Counted from the first letter of the stretch, positions 7,488-16,285 are shown. The stretch is 64,000 bases of DNA from an uncultured Bacteroidota bacterium (GCA_903839875.1 CAIMDZ010000208.1:1-64000); one strand, 5' to 3'. Notes: generated from the sequence alone by a model not told the origin. A program made the numbers and translations.

Positions 7488-8696
7488 ATGGCTACAAAAA
7501 ACATACAGGCAGCCAAGCCGTCAAAAAGCGTAAAACCAGCTTCCGGTGCAAAAAAATCTGCGCCTGCAAAAAAAGTTGTGGTAATAACTAAAACTCCGGC
7601 AAAACCCGCCGCCAAACCTGCAGTTGCTAATAAGAAAGCGTCTGCAAAGCCAGCGCCAAAACCAGCCTCTAAGGGCATAACCGGGAAAAATCCTGTTCCT
7701 GTTGCTACCAAAAAAGCAAACCCAATAAAGAAACCAGCAATAAATAATAATAACCAGACTGTGAATAAGAAAACGAGCAAGGCAATACCAGTAGCAAAAA
7801 AAGCAATACCAGTTAAAAAAACAGTACCGGCAAAAAAAGCAGTACCAGTAGCAAAAAAAGCAGCGCCGGTAGCAAAGAAGGCAGCGCCGGCAAAACCAGT
7901 GGCAAAAGCGCCGGTAAAACCGGTAGCAAAAGCAGCTGCGAAACCTGTAGCCAAGACACCTGCCAAACCAGTGGCTAAACCAGTGGCTATCACACCGGCA
8001 AAACCTGTAGCAAAAGCCCCTGCGAAACCTGTAGCAAAAGCAGAACCCACTAAACCGGTAACACCTCAGAGGCACGGACCAGCTAAGAAAAAACTTACCG
8101 TTACCCAAATGCCGGTAAAAATAAACCCTTCAACGCCAAGGCCTATGGCAACACCCGCGGCACGGCCAATAGATAAAAAGCCTAACGTTGTAATCGCGCA
8201 CCGCCGCCTTGAGAATAAGTCGAAAGGGCTGAAGGAAGCCGATAAGACAATGACTCAATACCAGCCTGAAACCTACAGGTCTATACTTGATGAACCTCAG
8301 ATGCAGCAGGGACCGGTGTACCGCTACAGCGATGAAGAACTGGCTGAATTCAGGGATATCATCACCAGCCGCCTTGAGGCAGCCCGTAAAGAACTGAACT
8401 ACCTGCAGGGTCTCATTACACGCAAGGATGAAGCAGGAACAGAAGATACAGAAAACCGCTATATGAATATGGAAGATGGCAGCGGTGCAATGGAACGGGA
8501 ACAACTGGCCCAACTCGCCAGCAGGCAGATACAGTTCATGAGCCACCTGGAAAAAGCGCTTGTGCGAATTGAAAACAAAACATATGGTATCTGCAGGGTA
8601 ACAGGAAAGCTCATTGACAAAGCGCGCCTCCGTGCAGTACCACATGCTACCCTGAGTATAGAAGCCAAGAAACTAATGGCATCAAAGCAATTATAA
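7488..8696 (+). CDS. TraR/DksA-like protein with long Lys/Ala/Pro N-terminal tail
   Basis: 402 residues. Residues 1 to about 215 are a basic tail of A-K-P-V-A-K / K-K-A-x-P repeats, like histone H1-type tails, likely disordered and DNA- or RNA-binding. Residues about 275-402 form a DksA/TraR domain: a coiled coil (R-Y-S-D-E-E-L-A-E-F-R onward) and a C-terminal Y-G-I-C-R-V-T-G-K-L-I-D-K-A-R-L-R-A-V-P segment. The zinc finger keeps only one Cys; the second Cys of C-x-x-C is Thr and the later pair is missing, so zinc binding is unlikely. RNA polymerase modulation is inferred from family. The gene directly follows ileS, and a strong terminator is at 8724-8755. Confidence 0.85.
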   Translation: MATKNIQAAKPSKSVKPASGAKKSAPAKKVVVITKTPAKPAAKPAVANKKASAKPAPKPASKGITGKNPVPVATKKANPIKKPAINNNNQTVNKKTSKAIPVAKKAIPVKKTVPAKKAVPVAKKAAPVAKKAAPAKPVAKAPVKPVAKAAAKPVAKTPAKPVAKPVAITPAKPVAKAPAKPVAKAEPTKPVTPQRHGPAKKKLTVTQMPVKINPSTPRPMATPAARPIDKKPNVVIAHRRLENKSKGLKEADKTMTQYQPETYRSILDEPQMQQGPVYRYSDEELAEFRDIITSRLEAARKELNYLQGLITRKDEAGTEDTENRYMNMEDGSGAMEREQLAQLASRQIQFMSHLEKALVRIENKTYGICRVTGKLIDKARLRAVPHATLSIEAKKLMASKQL

Positions 8697-8723
8697 ATCA
8701 ATAGGACTTAACCATATTGCCGA

Positions 8724-8755
8724 CCGTTCCAAATACATTTTGGAACGGTTTTTTT
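8724..8755 (+). terminator. Rho-independent terminator of the ileS operon
   Basis: CCGTTCCAAA (8724-8733), loop TACAT, TTTGGAACGG (8739-8748), then seven Ts. It lies 28 bases past the stop of the TraR-like gene. Confidence 0.9.
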
Positions 8756-8774
8756 ACCTGAATGGCAAAAAAAA

Positions 8775-8799
8775 GAGGATCCCCGCAAAGAAGATCCTC
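8775..8799 (-). terminator. Terminator of the minus-strand envelope genes
   Basis: GAGGATC (8775-8781) and GATCCTC (8793-8799) form a 7-bp stem. On the minus strand it is followed by a run of T. It lies 40 bases past the stop of the gene at 8839-9693. Confidence 0.7.
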
Positions 8800-8838
8800 A
8801 AAATAAATACGTTATTCTAATAGAGGGAAATATTCCCG

Positions 8839-9693
8839 TTAAAACCTGTACCCAATCTTAAACCCACCCTGAACAATGCCATTTGTTCCCTGGTTAAGGC
8901 CATCAACTCTGTTCAGATAAGTAAAGCCCAGGCCGAATTCCAAACCAAGGTATATTTTTGGAGTAGGATTGATATTCAGGGAATTACTCAGCATCATACC
9001 CAGCAAAACATGCGGTTTGGTCGTATAATTAGTATTTCCTGTAGTGTAATTATAATCACTGGTTGATTTTTCACCTGAGGCATATACCAATGATGGACCA
9101 ATACCGTATTTAACACGGCCATTGCAACCTGTAGGGTATAATTTTATACCGGGCATAAGATAATACATAGCATCCTGGTGGCCATTTTCATTTCTACCGG
9201 TAACATTATTGTAATAAGTGCCGTTGTTAAGATTAAATGTAGCCATTAAAGGAAAATAAAAAGTAATGATCCCGGCTTTATCAAGGGTTCTTTCATAGGC
9301 AAGACTGAGCCCGAGGCCATTTTCAGTAAACTGAATAGGCGCTAATGTCAGGAGATTTGCACCGTACTTTTCCTTTGGTGAATTATCTTCCTGGGGAACC
9401 GATGAAGTAACTCTGTGACTACTACGCGAATGATGATGTGGCCCTGGTCTATGTTCATCAAATACATCTTCCTCCCCGCTCTGGTACTTTATTTTGGAGA
9501 CCTCATTTTTAATAACTGTATAATCAGGTCCTGATTGGTTGTCGAAACGGGTATAAGTAATGGTTTTGGTACCCACACTTTTGATTTTTGCTTCGACTAC
9601 CTCACCATCTCTTTTGAAAATTTTATCCTGGGCAAAAAGACTACCGGAGATAACTAAGGCTGCAACGGAAAGTAAAACAATTTTGATACTCAT
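8839..9693 (-). CDS. Outer-membrane barrel-like protein, paralogue A
   Basis: 284 residues with a Sec signal peptide (cleavage after S-L-F-A near residue 21). Residues about 22-75 form a small beta domain, D-K-I-F-K-R-D-G-E-V-V-E-A-K-I-K-S-V-G then R-F-D-N-Q-S-G-P-D-Y, also present in the next gene. A His-rich linker (G-P-H-H-H-S-R-S-S-H) follows, then a region of alternating hydrophobic strands ending in a terminal aromatic residue (G-Y-R-F), as in outer-membrane barrels. The function is unknown. It is a tandem duplicate of 9773-10600, and its own promoter box lies at 9737-9744. Confidence 0.75.
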   Translation of the reverse strand: MSIKIVLLSVAALVISGSLFAQDKIFKRDGEVVEAKIKSVGTKTITYTRFDNQSGPDYTVIKNEVSKIKYQSGEEDVFDEHRPGPHHHSRSSHRVTSSVPQEDNSPKEKYGANLLTLAPIQFTENGLGLSLAYERTLDKAGIITFYFPLMATFNLNNGTYYNNVTGRNENGHQDAMYYLMPGIKLYPTGCNGRVKYGIGPSLVYASGEKSTSDYNYTTGNTNYTTKPHVLLGMMLSNSLNINPTPKIYLGLEFGLGFTYLNRVDGLNQGTNGIVQGGFKIGYRF

Positions 9694-9736
9694 GATATTT
9701 TGATTTAGATTTTAATTAATAACACACTTTTTATGC

Positions 9737-9744
9737 CAAAAATA
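9737..9744 (-). promoter_or_regulatory. -7 promoter box of paralogue A
   Basis: CAAAAATA on the plus strand is TATTTTTG on the minus strand and matches TAnnTTTG. The ATG is at 9693. Confidence 0.5.
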
Positions 9745-9772
9745 TACTTTGTAAATAACGGTCTGAATAGTA

Positions 9773-10600
9773 TCAAAAACGGCATCCTGCCTTCAAAGCA
9801 AATTGCATGAGTGGTGAAACTAAACTTTCCAGTGAAGAACGGTCTTTGTAACGGTTATCGGAAAAAGGAAAACCACCATTAAAATCCATTTCCATATAAA
9901 AATGGTTGGTAATTGAAACATTTATTGAGTTGGAAATCATAATGCCATACATAGTATAATGCCAATCACCGGAAGTATTTGAGGCACTGTTATCGTAAGC
10001 CCAGTAAGGCTCAGCACCCAACAAGGTAAATAAAGAAACTCCAAATGCATACCTGACTTTCTGCGTTGCTTTGGCAGGATAAAATTTTACGCCGGGCATC
10101 AGCATCCAGGAATTATAGCTTTTATCAGTAGTATAGTTATTATATCCATAATAATTATTATTAAAGTCGCTCGTTTGTGAAAAGTTAATAGAGACCGGAA
10201 GAACAAAGCTGATATGACCGTTTTCATCGAGCAGGCGCTCATAACAAAAACCTATACCAGGATCCTTTATTGTTTCATCTATAATCGAAACCAGATAACT
10301 AGCCGGAATAAACGTAAGGATATTATCTCCAAATCTTTTTTTGATTTTGGCTTTAGTTCCGTGCTTATCAAAATTGTCAACAATACCATTTTGATAGACA
10401 ATTTTTACAACCTCATTTTTTTGAATAGAATAACTCGGGCCATCCAGGTTGTCAAAACGCAGATAGGTAATGATTGAATTACCTACTGATTTCACTTTTG
10501 CATCAATAATTTTACCATCTGTTTTATAGATTTTATCTTGTGCGGTAACGGTAAATGAAAATAGCACAAAAAGAGAAAGCAGGCATGTTTTTAATTTCAT
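9773..10600 (-). CDS. Outer-membrane barrel-like protein, paralogue B
   Basis: 275 residues with a signal peptide (cleavage after T-V-T-A, about residue 20). The same N-terminal domain as the neighbour follows: D-K-I-Y-K-T-D-G-K-I-I-D-A-K-V-K-S-V-G then R-F-D-N-L-D-G-P-S-Y. The C-terminal part is a predicted barrel ending G-C-R-F. The two proteins share order and motifs throughout but are clearly diverged, so the duplication is old. The His-rich linker of paralogue A is absent. Function unknown; the shared N-terminal module may be a periplasmic sensor or plug, which is a guess. Confidence 0.75.
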   Translation of the reverse strand: MKLKTCLLSLFVLFSFTVTAQDKIYKTDGKIIDAKVKSVGNSIITYLRFDNLDGPSYSIQKNEVVKIVYQNGIVDNFDKHGTKAKIKKRFGDNILTFIPASYLVSIIDETIKDPGIGFCYERLLDENGHISFVLPVSINFSQTSDFNNNYYGYNNYTTDKSYNSWMLMPGVKFYPAKATQKVRYAFGVSLFTLLGAEPYWAYDNSASNTSGDWHYTMYGIMISNSINVSITNHFYMEMDFNGGFPFSDNRYKDRSSLESLVSPLMQFALKAGCRF

Positions 10601-10652
10601 AAAGATGTTTTAATGACGGTATAAACTTTACAGCATATTTTATGCCAAACTA

Positions 10653-11825
10653 TTAAAAATAACTAAAACTACCATAAGAAGTATCAATTATCACCTCTTT
10701 TTTCTCTGCTTTTTCAACAAAACCCGACAACCGGGCATCTATATTAAACTCTTTTGCAATGACAACTATCTCTTCCGCTGTATCTTTATCTGTGAATATT
10801 TCGAGACGCTGGCCCATATTAAAAACCTGGTACATTTCCTTCCAGTCGGTGCCTGCCGAAGCCTGAATCATTTTAAATAACGGGGGAATGGGTAATAAAT
10901 TGTTTTTTACCACCCTTAAAGGCTGCGGAAAATAATGCAGGCATTTGCTTTGCCCTCCTCCGCTGCAATGGATAATACCATGTATATTATCGAAATGCCG
11001 GCTAAGTATTTTTAAAACAACAGGTGCATAAGTCCGGGTAGGTGATAAAAGTAATTTACCAATATTCAATGGGGTTTCAGTTGGGTCAGTTAGTGAGTAG
11101 CTGCCATTATACACTACATCTTCCGGTAAATTCGGATCTAGACTCTCCGGGTATTTTTTAGCATACTCTTTTTTAAGCATTTCATGCCTGGCGCTGGTAA
11201 GTCCGTTGCTACCCATTCCGCTGTTGTATTCATCTTCATAAGTTGCCTGTCCGTAGCTTGCCAGAGATACAACCACATCACCTGGTTGCATTTTCCCGGT
11301 AGTTACCAGACTGCCCCGCTTCATACGGCAAGCCATGGTGCCGTCTACAATAACAGTTCTGACCACATCACCCACATCCGCGGTTTCACCCCCCATCAGG
11401 TGCACATCAATGCCAAATTCACCAAGTTTATCAAAATATTCCTGAGTACCGTTGATCAGGGCGGAAATTACTGTTCCGGGTATCAGATGTTTATTTCGTC
11501 CTATGGTAGATGAATAGGTGAAAGGCCCTGTTGCGCCAACGCACAGCATATCGTCAATATTCATTACAATACTGTCAATAGCAATTCCCTTCCATACGCT
11601 TAGATCACCTGTTTCTTTCCAATAGAGATAAGCGAGTATGGATTTTGTACCTGCCCCATCGGCATGCATTATGTTGCAGAAGGCATCATCATTACCCCAG
11701 TAATCGGGATAAATTTTACAAAAGGCATTAGGGAATAGTCCTTTATCCAATTTCGCAATTGCTTTATGAACATCTTCTTTTTGGGCCGAAACACCTCTTT
11801 GGTTATAACGATTTTGATCAGGCAT
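10653..11825 (-). CDS. purM: Phosphoribosylformylglycinamidine cyclo-ligase (AIR synthetase)
   Basis: 390 residues. It carries out the fifth step of purine synthesis, ATP-dependent closure of FGAM to aminoimidazole ribotide, in the cytoplasm. Family signatures are D56-G-A-G-T-K61 (canonical D-G-V-G-T-K), the M-N-I-D-D-M-L-C-V-G segment, and the G-G-E-T-A-D-V-G-D-V-V-R loop. The C-terminal domain includes H-G-I-I-H-C-S-G-G-G. It is somewhat longer than the E. coli enzyme (about 345 residues), as in other Bacteroidota forms. The gene stands alone, and a TACTTTTG promoter box lies 18 bases before the start. Confidence 0.93.
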   Translation of the reverse strand: MPDQNRYNQRGVSAQKEDVHKAIAKLDKGLFPNAFCKIYPDYWGNDDAFCNIMHADGAGTKSILAYLYWKETGDLSVWKGIAIDSIVMNIDDMLCVGATGPFTYSSTIGRNKHLIPGTVISALINGTQEYFDKLGEFGIDVHLMGGETADVGDVVRTVIVDGTMACRMKRGSLVTTGKMQPGDVVVSLASYGQATYEDEYNSGMGSNGLTSARHEMLKKEYAKKYPESLDPNLPEDVVYNGSYSLTDPTETPLNIGKLLLSPTRTYAPVVLKILSRHFDNIHGIIHCSGGGQSKCLHYFPQPLRVVKNNLLPIPPLFKMIQASAGTDWKEMYQVFNMGQRLEIFTDKDTAEEIVVIAKEFNIDARLSGFVEKAEKKEVIIDTSYGSFSYF

Positions 11826-11842
11826 TTTGTGAATTCAAAGGG

Positions 11843-11850
11843 CAAAAGTA
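11843..11850 (-). promoter_or_regulatory. -7 promoter box of purM
   Basis: CAAAAGTA on the plus strand is TACTTTTG on the minus strand, an exact TAnnTTTG match. Confidence 0.6.
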
Positions 11851-11955
11851 ATACAATGATACCGGAATAAAAGAACCACTTACCAACGGGTATTTACCAA
11901 TTTAAACAACGTATATTATTGTAATGGGTGTTAACACAAAAAACAAGCCAATATT

Positions 11956-11986
11956 TTTGCTTTTAATTCAATAACTATTACCTTTG
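11956..11986 (+). promoter_or_regulatory. Complete Bacteroidota promoter (-33 and -7)
   Basis: TTTG at 11956-11959 and TACCTTTG at 11979-11986 are separated by 19 bases, the usual -33/-7 arrangement of Bacteroidota. The ATG of the Lys/Thr-rich secreted protein is at 12004. Confidence 0.7.
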
Positions 11987-12003
11987 CGCAAAATCACACA
12001 AAA

Positions 12004-12312
12004 ATGAAAAAAATAATCACATTAGCAGTAGCCCTTTTAGTAATGGGTGCAGTAAGTTTCGCTCAGGACGCTCCTAAAAAAGCATCTGGCACAAAGAAAA
12101 CTACCAAAAAGACAGAAACCAAGATGGATTCTAAAGGTGACAAAAAAACAACCACCACAGAAACCAAAACGGAATCTAAAACAAATGCCGCTGGCACCAA
12201 GAAGACTACCAAGGCGACAGAATCGAAGCAAACTACGACTGAAAAGGCGCCTGCTAAGACTAAAGCACCTGCTAAGACAAAGGCACCTGCAAAAGCAAGC
12301 GACAAGAAATAA
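12004..12312 (+). CDS. Small secreted Lys/Thr/Ala-rich protein
   Basis: 102 residues. A typical signal peptide ends at S-F-A-Q (residue 21). The whole mature part is low complexity: T-K-K-T-T-K-K-T-E-T-K blocks, then P-A-K-T-K-A repeats, almost without hydrophobic residues. It should be highly basic and disordered in the periplasm. No family-level function can be read. It has a strong promoter of its own and a bidirectional terminator after the stop, so it is a single-gene unit and probably well expressed. Confidence 0.75.
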   Translation: MKKIITLAVALLVMGAVSFAQDAPKKASGTKKTTKKTETKMDSKGDKKTTTTETKTESKTNAAGTKKTTKATESKQTTTEKAPAKTKAPAKTKAPAKASDKK

Positions 12313-12330
12313 TTTTACTTTCTTGATCAA

Positions 12331-12366
12331 AAATAATAAGCCCCTGAGATCAGGGGCTTATTATTT
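12331..12366. terminator. Bidirectional terminator
   Basis: Arms AAATAATAAGCCCCTGA (12331-12347) and TCAGGGGCTTATTATTT (12350-12366) are exact complements with T-runs on both strands. It lies between two convergent genes. Confidence 0.9.
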
Positions 12367-12450
12367 TTTACTATTTCAATACGATCACTTCTTTACAAAA
12401 CCAACCCGGCGATTATTTGCCAATGAACCATTATATTTAGAAAGTGACGA

Positions 12451-13020
12451 TTATAAATGAAGCGCCAGACCAAATGTAGAGACTCCGGTGGACAGGTCGA
12501 GAAATAGTCCGGCTTTTTTATTGAGGTGGTATTCTGAACCGATATGAAAACCGAAGAACAGATCACCGGGGCCCGGGTTCACAGTCTTGTCTCCATAATA
12601 TCCATTTTCCCAAACTATATTCCTGATTACAAAACCCATTGAGGCAGCAAGGTAGATATCCCATTTTGGGTTTAAGTTCAATAATTTGTCGAAATAGTAG
12701 GAACCCTTAACCCCAACAGGGATAACAGTTTCGCGATAGGAGTAATACCTGTATGAATAATGAGGGGCGCCCCAGTAATAATTATCCTGGAAAGTATAAA
12801 AAGAAATGGATGGAGCGAGTGTAAAACTTCTGGCAATACTGAATTCATAATCGGCATGAATTACCGGCACCGGATGCCCTAAATAACCATAATAGGCCAA
12901 CCCTGCACCCAGGTTTAATGTATTACCAAATTTTTCAACAGAAGATGTAGTTTTCTGTGCAAATGAAAGGTCACTTATTAACAATAGTGCAAACAATAGT
13001 TGAATGGAAGGTCTTTTCAT
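12451..13020 (-). CDS. Small outer-membrane barrel protein
   Basis: 189 residues with a signal peptide (cleavage after L-S-F-A-Q, about residue 22). The mature part alternates hydrophobic and polar residues with many Tyr (S-Y-R-Y-Y-S-Y-R-E-T), and the end G-L-A-L-H-L is barrel-like. This suggests an eight-stranded barrel of the kind found in many Bacteroidota envelope proteins. No ligand or role can be inferred. It converges with the Lys/Thr-rich gene on the shared terminator at 12331-12366. Confidence 0.7.
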   Translation of the reverse strand: MKRPSIQLLFALLLISDLSFAQKTTSSVEKFGNTLNLGAGLAYYGYLGHPVPVIHADYEFSIARSFTLAPSISFYTFQDNYYWGAPHYSYRYYSYRETVIPVGVKGSYYFDKLLNLNPKWDIYLAASMGFVIRNIVWENGYYGDKTVNPGPGDLFFGFHIGSEYHLNKKAGLFLDLSTGVSTFGLALHL

Positions 13021-13059
13021 TTGATTTGATTGTTTAAAACCGATTTCCCTATTATGGCA

Positions 13060-13248
13060 TTATAATTCAGCTATGATCTTATGCATCTCTTCCTTAGTTT
13101 TACCAAGTTTGATCTGAAGCCTGCCGATAAGTTCATCCTGCTTACCTTCCACCAGCAATACATCATTGTCTGTAAGCATAGCAAATCTTTGTTTTAGTTT
13201 GCCTTTTGTCTCGTTCCAGTTGCCATTAAATTCTGCAAGATTTCCCAT
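13060..13248 (-). CDS. CsbD family stress protein
   Basis: 62 residues: M-G-N-L-A-E-F-N-G-N-W-N-E-T-K-G-K-L-K-Q-R then D-N-D-V-L-L-V-E-G-K-Q-D-E-L-I-G-R-L-Q. This is the hydrophilic CsbD fold (N-W-x-x-x-K-G-K-l-k ... G-k-x-d-e-l-x-G-x-l-Q). CsbD proteins are general-stress proteins of unknown mechanism. I chose the ATG at 13248 rather than an upstream start because homologues begin right before this motif and the upstream residues look like translated leader. Confidence 0.8.
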   Translation of the reverse strand: MGNLAEFNGNWNETKGKLKQRFAMLTDNDVLLVEGKQDELIGRLQIKLGKTKEEMHKIIAEL

Positions 13249-13480
13249 GTTTTTTTTATTTGTCAGTGAATTAATTTTCACATGGCAAAGGTGAGGTCTT
13301 CCGGGATAGTGATCATTACACAACTATGGGAATAATTTACATCATTCCTATCTGTGATTCTCTTCCGTTTTATAGGTAACCATTATTTGCACAACTCACC
13401 CCCTGTTGGGTACCCGGATACTATAATGTTGATTCACTTGCATATTATCAGGGTATACAACGTTTTACTACATACAGAAC

Positions 13481-13505
13481 AAAACCCGCTACTGGAGCGG
13501 GTTTT
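13481..13505 (-). terminator. Terminator-like hairpin attached to a tRNA remnant
   Basis: AAAACCCGCT (13481-13490), loop ACTGG, AGCGGGTTTT (13496-13505). On the minus strand it directly follows the tRNA-Pro-like remnant, as a terminator follows a tRNA gene. Confidence 0.6.
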
Positions 13506-13510
13506 AATTC

Positions 13511-13560
13511 AAGCCGAGGCCACTGGATTCGAACCTGTACCACTTGGTCCTAAACCAGTA
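13511..13560 (-). pseudogene. tRNA-Pro 3'-end remnant 1
   Basis: The plus strand reads GGATTCGAACCTG then TTGGTCCTAAACCAG, matching the T-arm and anticodon arm of the intact tRNA-Pro at 19490-19563 with several changes. The anticodon loop is altered and the D-arm and 5' acceptor half are missing. It therefore looks like a tRNA 3' end left by recombination at a tRNA attachment site. Otherwise 13249-13660 holds only the adjoining hairpin and the promoter of the next gene. Confidence 0.65.
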
Positions 13561-13635
13561 TGAATTGTTCTCATTTTTAAATGCTGTACTTTCAGAAAAC
13601 TCTATAATTTTAATACCAATTATTTGAATTATATT

Positions 13636-13643
13636 TAACTTTG
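13636..13643 (+). promoter_or_regulatory. -7 promoter box of the T9SS protein
   Basis: TAACTTTG, 18 bases upstream of the ATG at 13661, matches TAnnTTTG. Confidence 0.55.
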
Positions 13644-13660
13644 AATTAAATACACCACCA

Positions 13661-16117
13661 ATGGCCTGTTCCTCACCTTTCATTACCGGTCAACCACTAT
13701 TTTATAGTAAGATCTTGCCGGGGGCCATTAAAAAAATATCCCTTTTTATCACGCTTACTTTTTTGCTTACTGCACCACCGTTTTGTTTGCCAAAGGCTTC
13801 TGCCCAGGGTTGGCAATGGGCGCGGGCCGGGGTAGGAACGCATTGTGATGCCTGGGGTGTGGCTGCTGATCCGTCAGGAAATGTTTTCGGCGCAGGAGAA
13901 ATATTGCTGGATACCGGTACGATTTCATTCGGAAGCATCATAGACTCCCCTACCATTTATAGTGTAGTCTGGGTCAAGTACAATAGTTCAGGCGTTCCGC
14001 TATGGTCAGATTATACAAGGGGAGATTATTGCTGGCTAAATAATATTAGTACCGACCCTGCCGGAAATCTTATCGTTTATGGTATAATGATGGGTTTCTC
14101 CACCCAGATAGGTCCCTTCACTCTGACAGACACTCTTGCATGGTATTATACTCCTGCCACTAAATATTTTATCGCCAAGATATCTCCTGCAGGAACGATT
14201 TTATGGGCTATAAATGATGGCCGGAATATTGGCACCTATTCTTATCTGCATTTGACCGATTCGCCACCTGTTATTAGTGACGGCGGAATTACTACCGACA
14301 GGTTTGGGAATATTTATATTACCGGGTATTATCACGATTCCATAACCATCGGCGCTCATACATTCTTTAGTTCAGGGGGTGTTGACGCTTATGTAGCTAA
14401 ATACACGCCGGCCGGAGCGCTGGTGTGGGCAAACAGTATTGGTGGAGCAGGCAACGATCGTGGATTAGGTATTACGGTTGCCTCAACCGGTAATGTATAC
14501 ATTTGCGGGCATACCGATTCTGCTGGTTTCACGGTTGGCTCATCGGTTATTTCCAATCCATGGTCAAAGCCATTAGCCTATATAGCAGAATTTTCACCAT
14601 CCGGTACTCCGCTATGGGCCCAGGCTCCGGGCGGACCTAACGGATCATTCGCCATAGGCCTGAAGTCAGACAATTCCGGCAACGTATATATGACGGGCGG
14701 GTTTGGCGATACGTCTATCGCTTTTGGTTCCACAGTCCTTACCCGCACTCATCCGGCGGCAGTTCCGAAACTTGCGGCATACCTGGTGCAATATTCTTCT
14801 ACCGGCGCGGCAACCTGGTGCAAAACCCTGGGCTCACCACATAAAAGTGCATGGGCTTACAGTGTGGATGTGGCTGCGTGCGGACAGGTATGGGTATGCG
14901 GCAATTATACCGATTCATTAACCATAGATACCGCAAGCCTGCCTGCACCTGCGCCTTATACAGATCCCGTTTTCATCGCAGGCTACAGCCTTACGGGTGG
15001 TGTTTTGGGTTATTCCAGTTTACATACTGGCGGCGATGACCAGAATGGCCTGGCGTGCGACCCCAGCGGCAACGTTTTTGTGTGTAGTGACATTGAAAGC
15101 TATATTGTTGCAGGGCCCGATTCAATACGTGATGCCGGAATAGGTGAATTTCTTTATGTGGCTAAATACAGGAATTCACCTTCCATTCCCGATACTATAT
15201 ACCGGCATTGCGACTCCTCAATTTGCAGTTCCGGCACCGACAGTATTACCATAACCGCCCCACCCGGTTATATCAGTTATTACTGGAACGACGGCGCCAC
15301 TGACTCCTTCCATACTTTCTACACCGCAGGCACCTACTGGGTGTACTGCACTGCATGCGGCGGATCAATGCTAATAGACACCTTTCATTTTACGGATACC
15401 CTTGTGCTTGATACTGTCATCACCAGGTACGATACTGCCGTTTGTGTTTATTCCGACTCAGACCCAATCCTTATATTAACTGCACATTTTGGCGGAATGC
15501 ATCATATATGGTCTAACGGCGACACTACATTGTTTGATACAATAACCTATCCGGGAATTTATTGGGTAAGTTACCATGCCCATTGCGCATTGTACATAGA
15601 CACTTTCGTTGTCAGTTCGCTTCCAACGCCTCCGCCTATTACAGGCAGTGATTCCATTTGCGCAGGAGACATAGTAACATTAAGCGATGCACTCTCCGGA
15701 GGGATCTGGAGCAGCAGTAATACCGCCATAGCTACAATTGGCTCTGCATCAGGTATAGCCACAGGCATTGCTCCCGGCATTGACACAATTAAGTATACCG
15801 GTCCGGATGGCTGTTATACCACAAGGCCCGAAACTGTACTTATACCTCCCTGCATTAATGCTGTCAGCGAAGCTCATCTTCCCTCCGGTCAGGTGGATAT
15901 GTTTCCGGTACCGGTAAAAAATGAACTCACCATAAAAATGAACAACCTTACTTATTATAGCTGCACTATTTCCAATCTGTTAGGCCAGGTGTTGATTGTG
16001 CAAGACATGACTACATTGAATACAATTGTAGCTACCAATAAATTACAACCAGGGCTTTATTATATCACCTTCAATGGCAATGGCGGGATTTTGACCAGGA
16101 AATTTGTGAAAGAATAA
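13661..16117 (+). CDS. Secreted SBBP-repeat protein with T9SS sorting domain
   Basis: 818 residues. After a signal peptide (about 1-49, ending K-A-S-A-Q) there are at least six repeats with the core D-P-x-G-N-V-F-x-x-G or S-G-N-V-Y-x-T-G (residues about 60-510), the pattern of SBBP beta-propeller blades. A Cys- and Asp-rich middle follows, with D-S-I-C-A-G-D and an Ig-like stretch (G-G-I-W-S-S-S-N-T-A-I-A-T-I). The last 75 residues (M-F-P-V-P-V-K-N-E-L-T-I-K, then L-Q-P-G-L-Y-Y-I) are a type A T9SS C-terminal sorting domain. The protein should be secreted or attached to the surface; its target is unknown. It lies between two tRNA-Pro-derived segments. Confidence 0.88.
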   Translation: MACSSPFITGQPLFYSKILPGAIKKISLFITLTFLLTAPPFCLPKASAQGWQWARAGVGTHCDAWGVAADPSGNVFGAGEILLDTGTISFGSIIDSPTIYSVVWVKYNSSGVPLWSDYTRGDYCWLNNISTDPAGNLIVYGIMMGFSTQIGPFTLTDTLAWYYTPATKYFIAKISPAGTILWAINDGRNIGTYSYLHLTDSPPVISDGGITTDRFGNIYITGYYHDSITIGAHTFFSSGGVDAYVAKYTPAGALVWANSIGGAGNDRGLGITVASTGNVYICGHTDSAGFTVGSSVISNPWSKPLAYIAEFSPSGTPLWAQAPGGPNGSFAIGLKSDNSGNVYMTGGFGDTSIAFGSTVLTRTHPAAVPKLAAYLVQYSSTGAATWCKTLGSPHKSAWAYSVDVAACGQVWVCGNYTDSLTIDTASLPAPAPYTDPVFIAGYSLTGGVLGYSSLHTGGDDQNGLACDPSGNVFVCSDIESYIVAGPDSIRDAGIGEFLYVAKYRNSPSIPDTIYRHCDSSICSSGTDSITITAPPGYISYYWNDGATDSFHTFYTAGTYWVYCTACGGSMLIDTFHFTDTLVLDTVITRYDTAVCVYSDSDPILILTAHFGGMHHIWSNGDTTLFDTITYPGIYWVSYHAHCALYIDTFVVSSLPTPPPITGSDSICAGDIVTLSDALSGGIWSSSNTAIATIGSASGIATGIAPGIDTIKYTGPDGCYTTRPETVLIPPCINAVSEAHLPSGQVDMFPVPVKNELTIKMNNLTYYSCTISNLLGQVLIVQDMTTLNTIVATNKLQPGLYYITFNGNGGILTRKFVKE

Positions 16118-16153
16118 TGTTACCATTTGCTTGCTCCCACAAAAAAATAAAAT

Positions 16154-16195
16154 AGCGAAAGCCACATCGCTCTTCGCTCTGTTTCTTTCGCTTTC
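16154..16195. repeat. Direct repeat R1 (hairpin-forming)
   Basis: 42 bases beginning AGCGAAAGCCACATCGCTCT, differing from R2 (17381-17422) at two positions. AGCGAAAG and CTTTCGCT at its ends can pair. The following bases (16206-16228) weakly resemble the tRNA-Pro T-arm found next to R2 (TTCGAAC preserved). Confidence 0.8.
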
Positions 16196-16285
16196 AATTG
16201 TGTCAGGAAGAGTGGACATCTTCGAACGGTTTTTTATTCAGTATTTTACCAGATTTTAAACAATCATCCTACATAACTGTACATG

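Noticed and set aside
7463-8108. Long Ala/Gly/Phe-rich and Cys/Phe-rich minus-strand frames opposite the TraR-like gene
   Set aside because: They are mirror images of the Lys/Ala/Pro repeats and have no independent signals.
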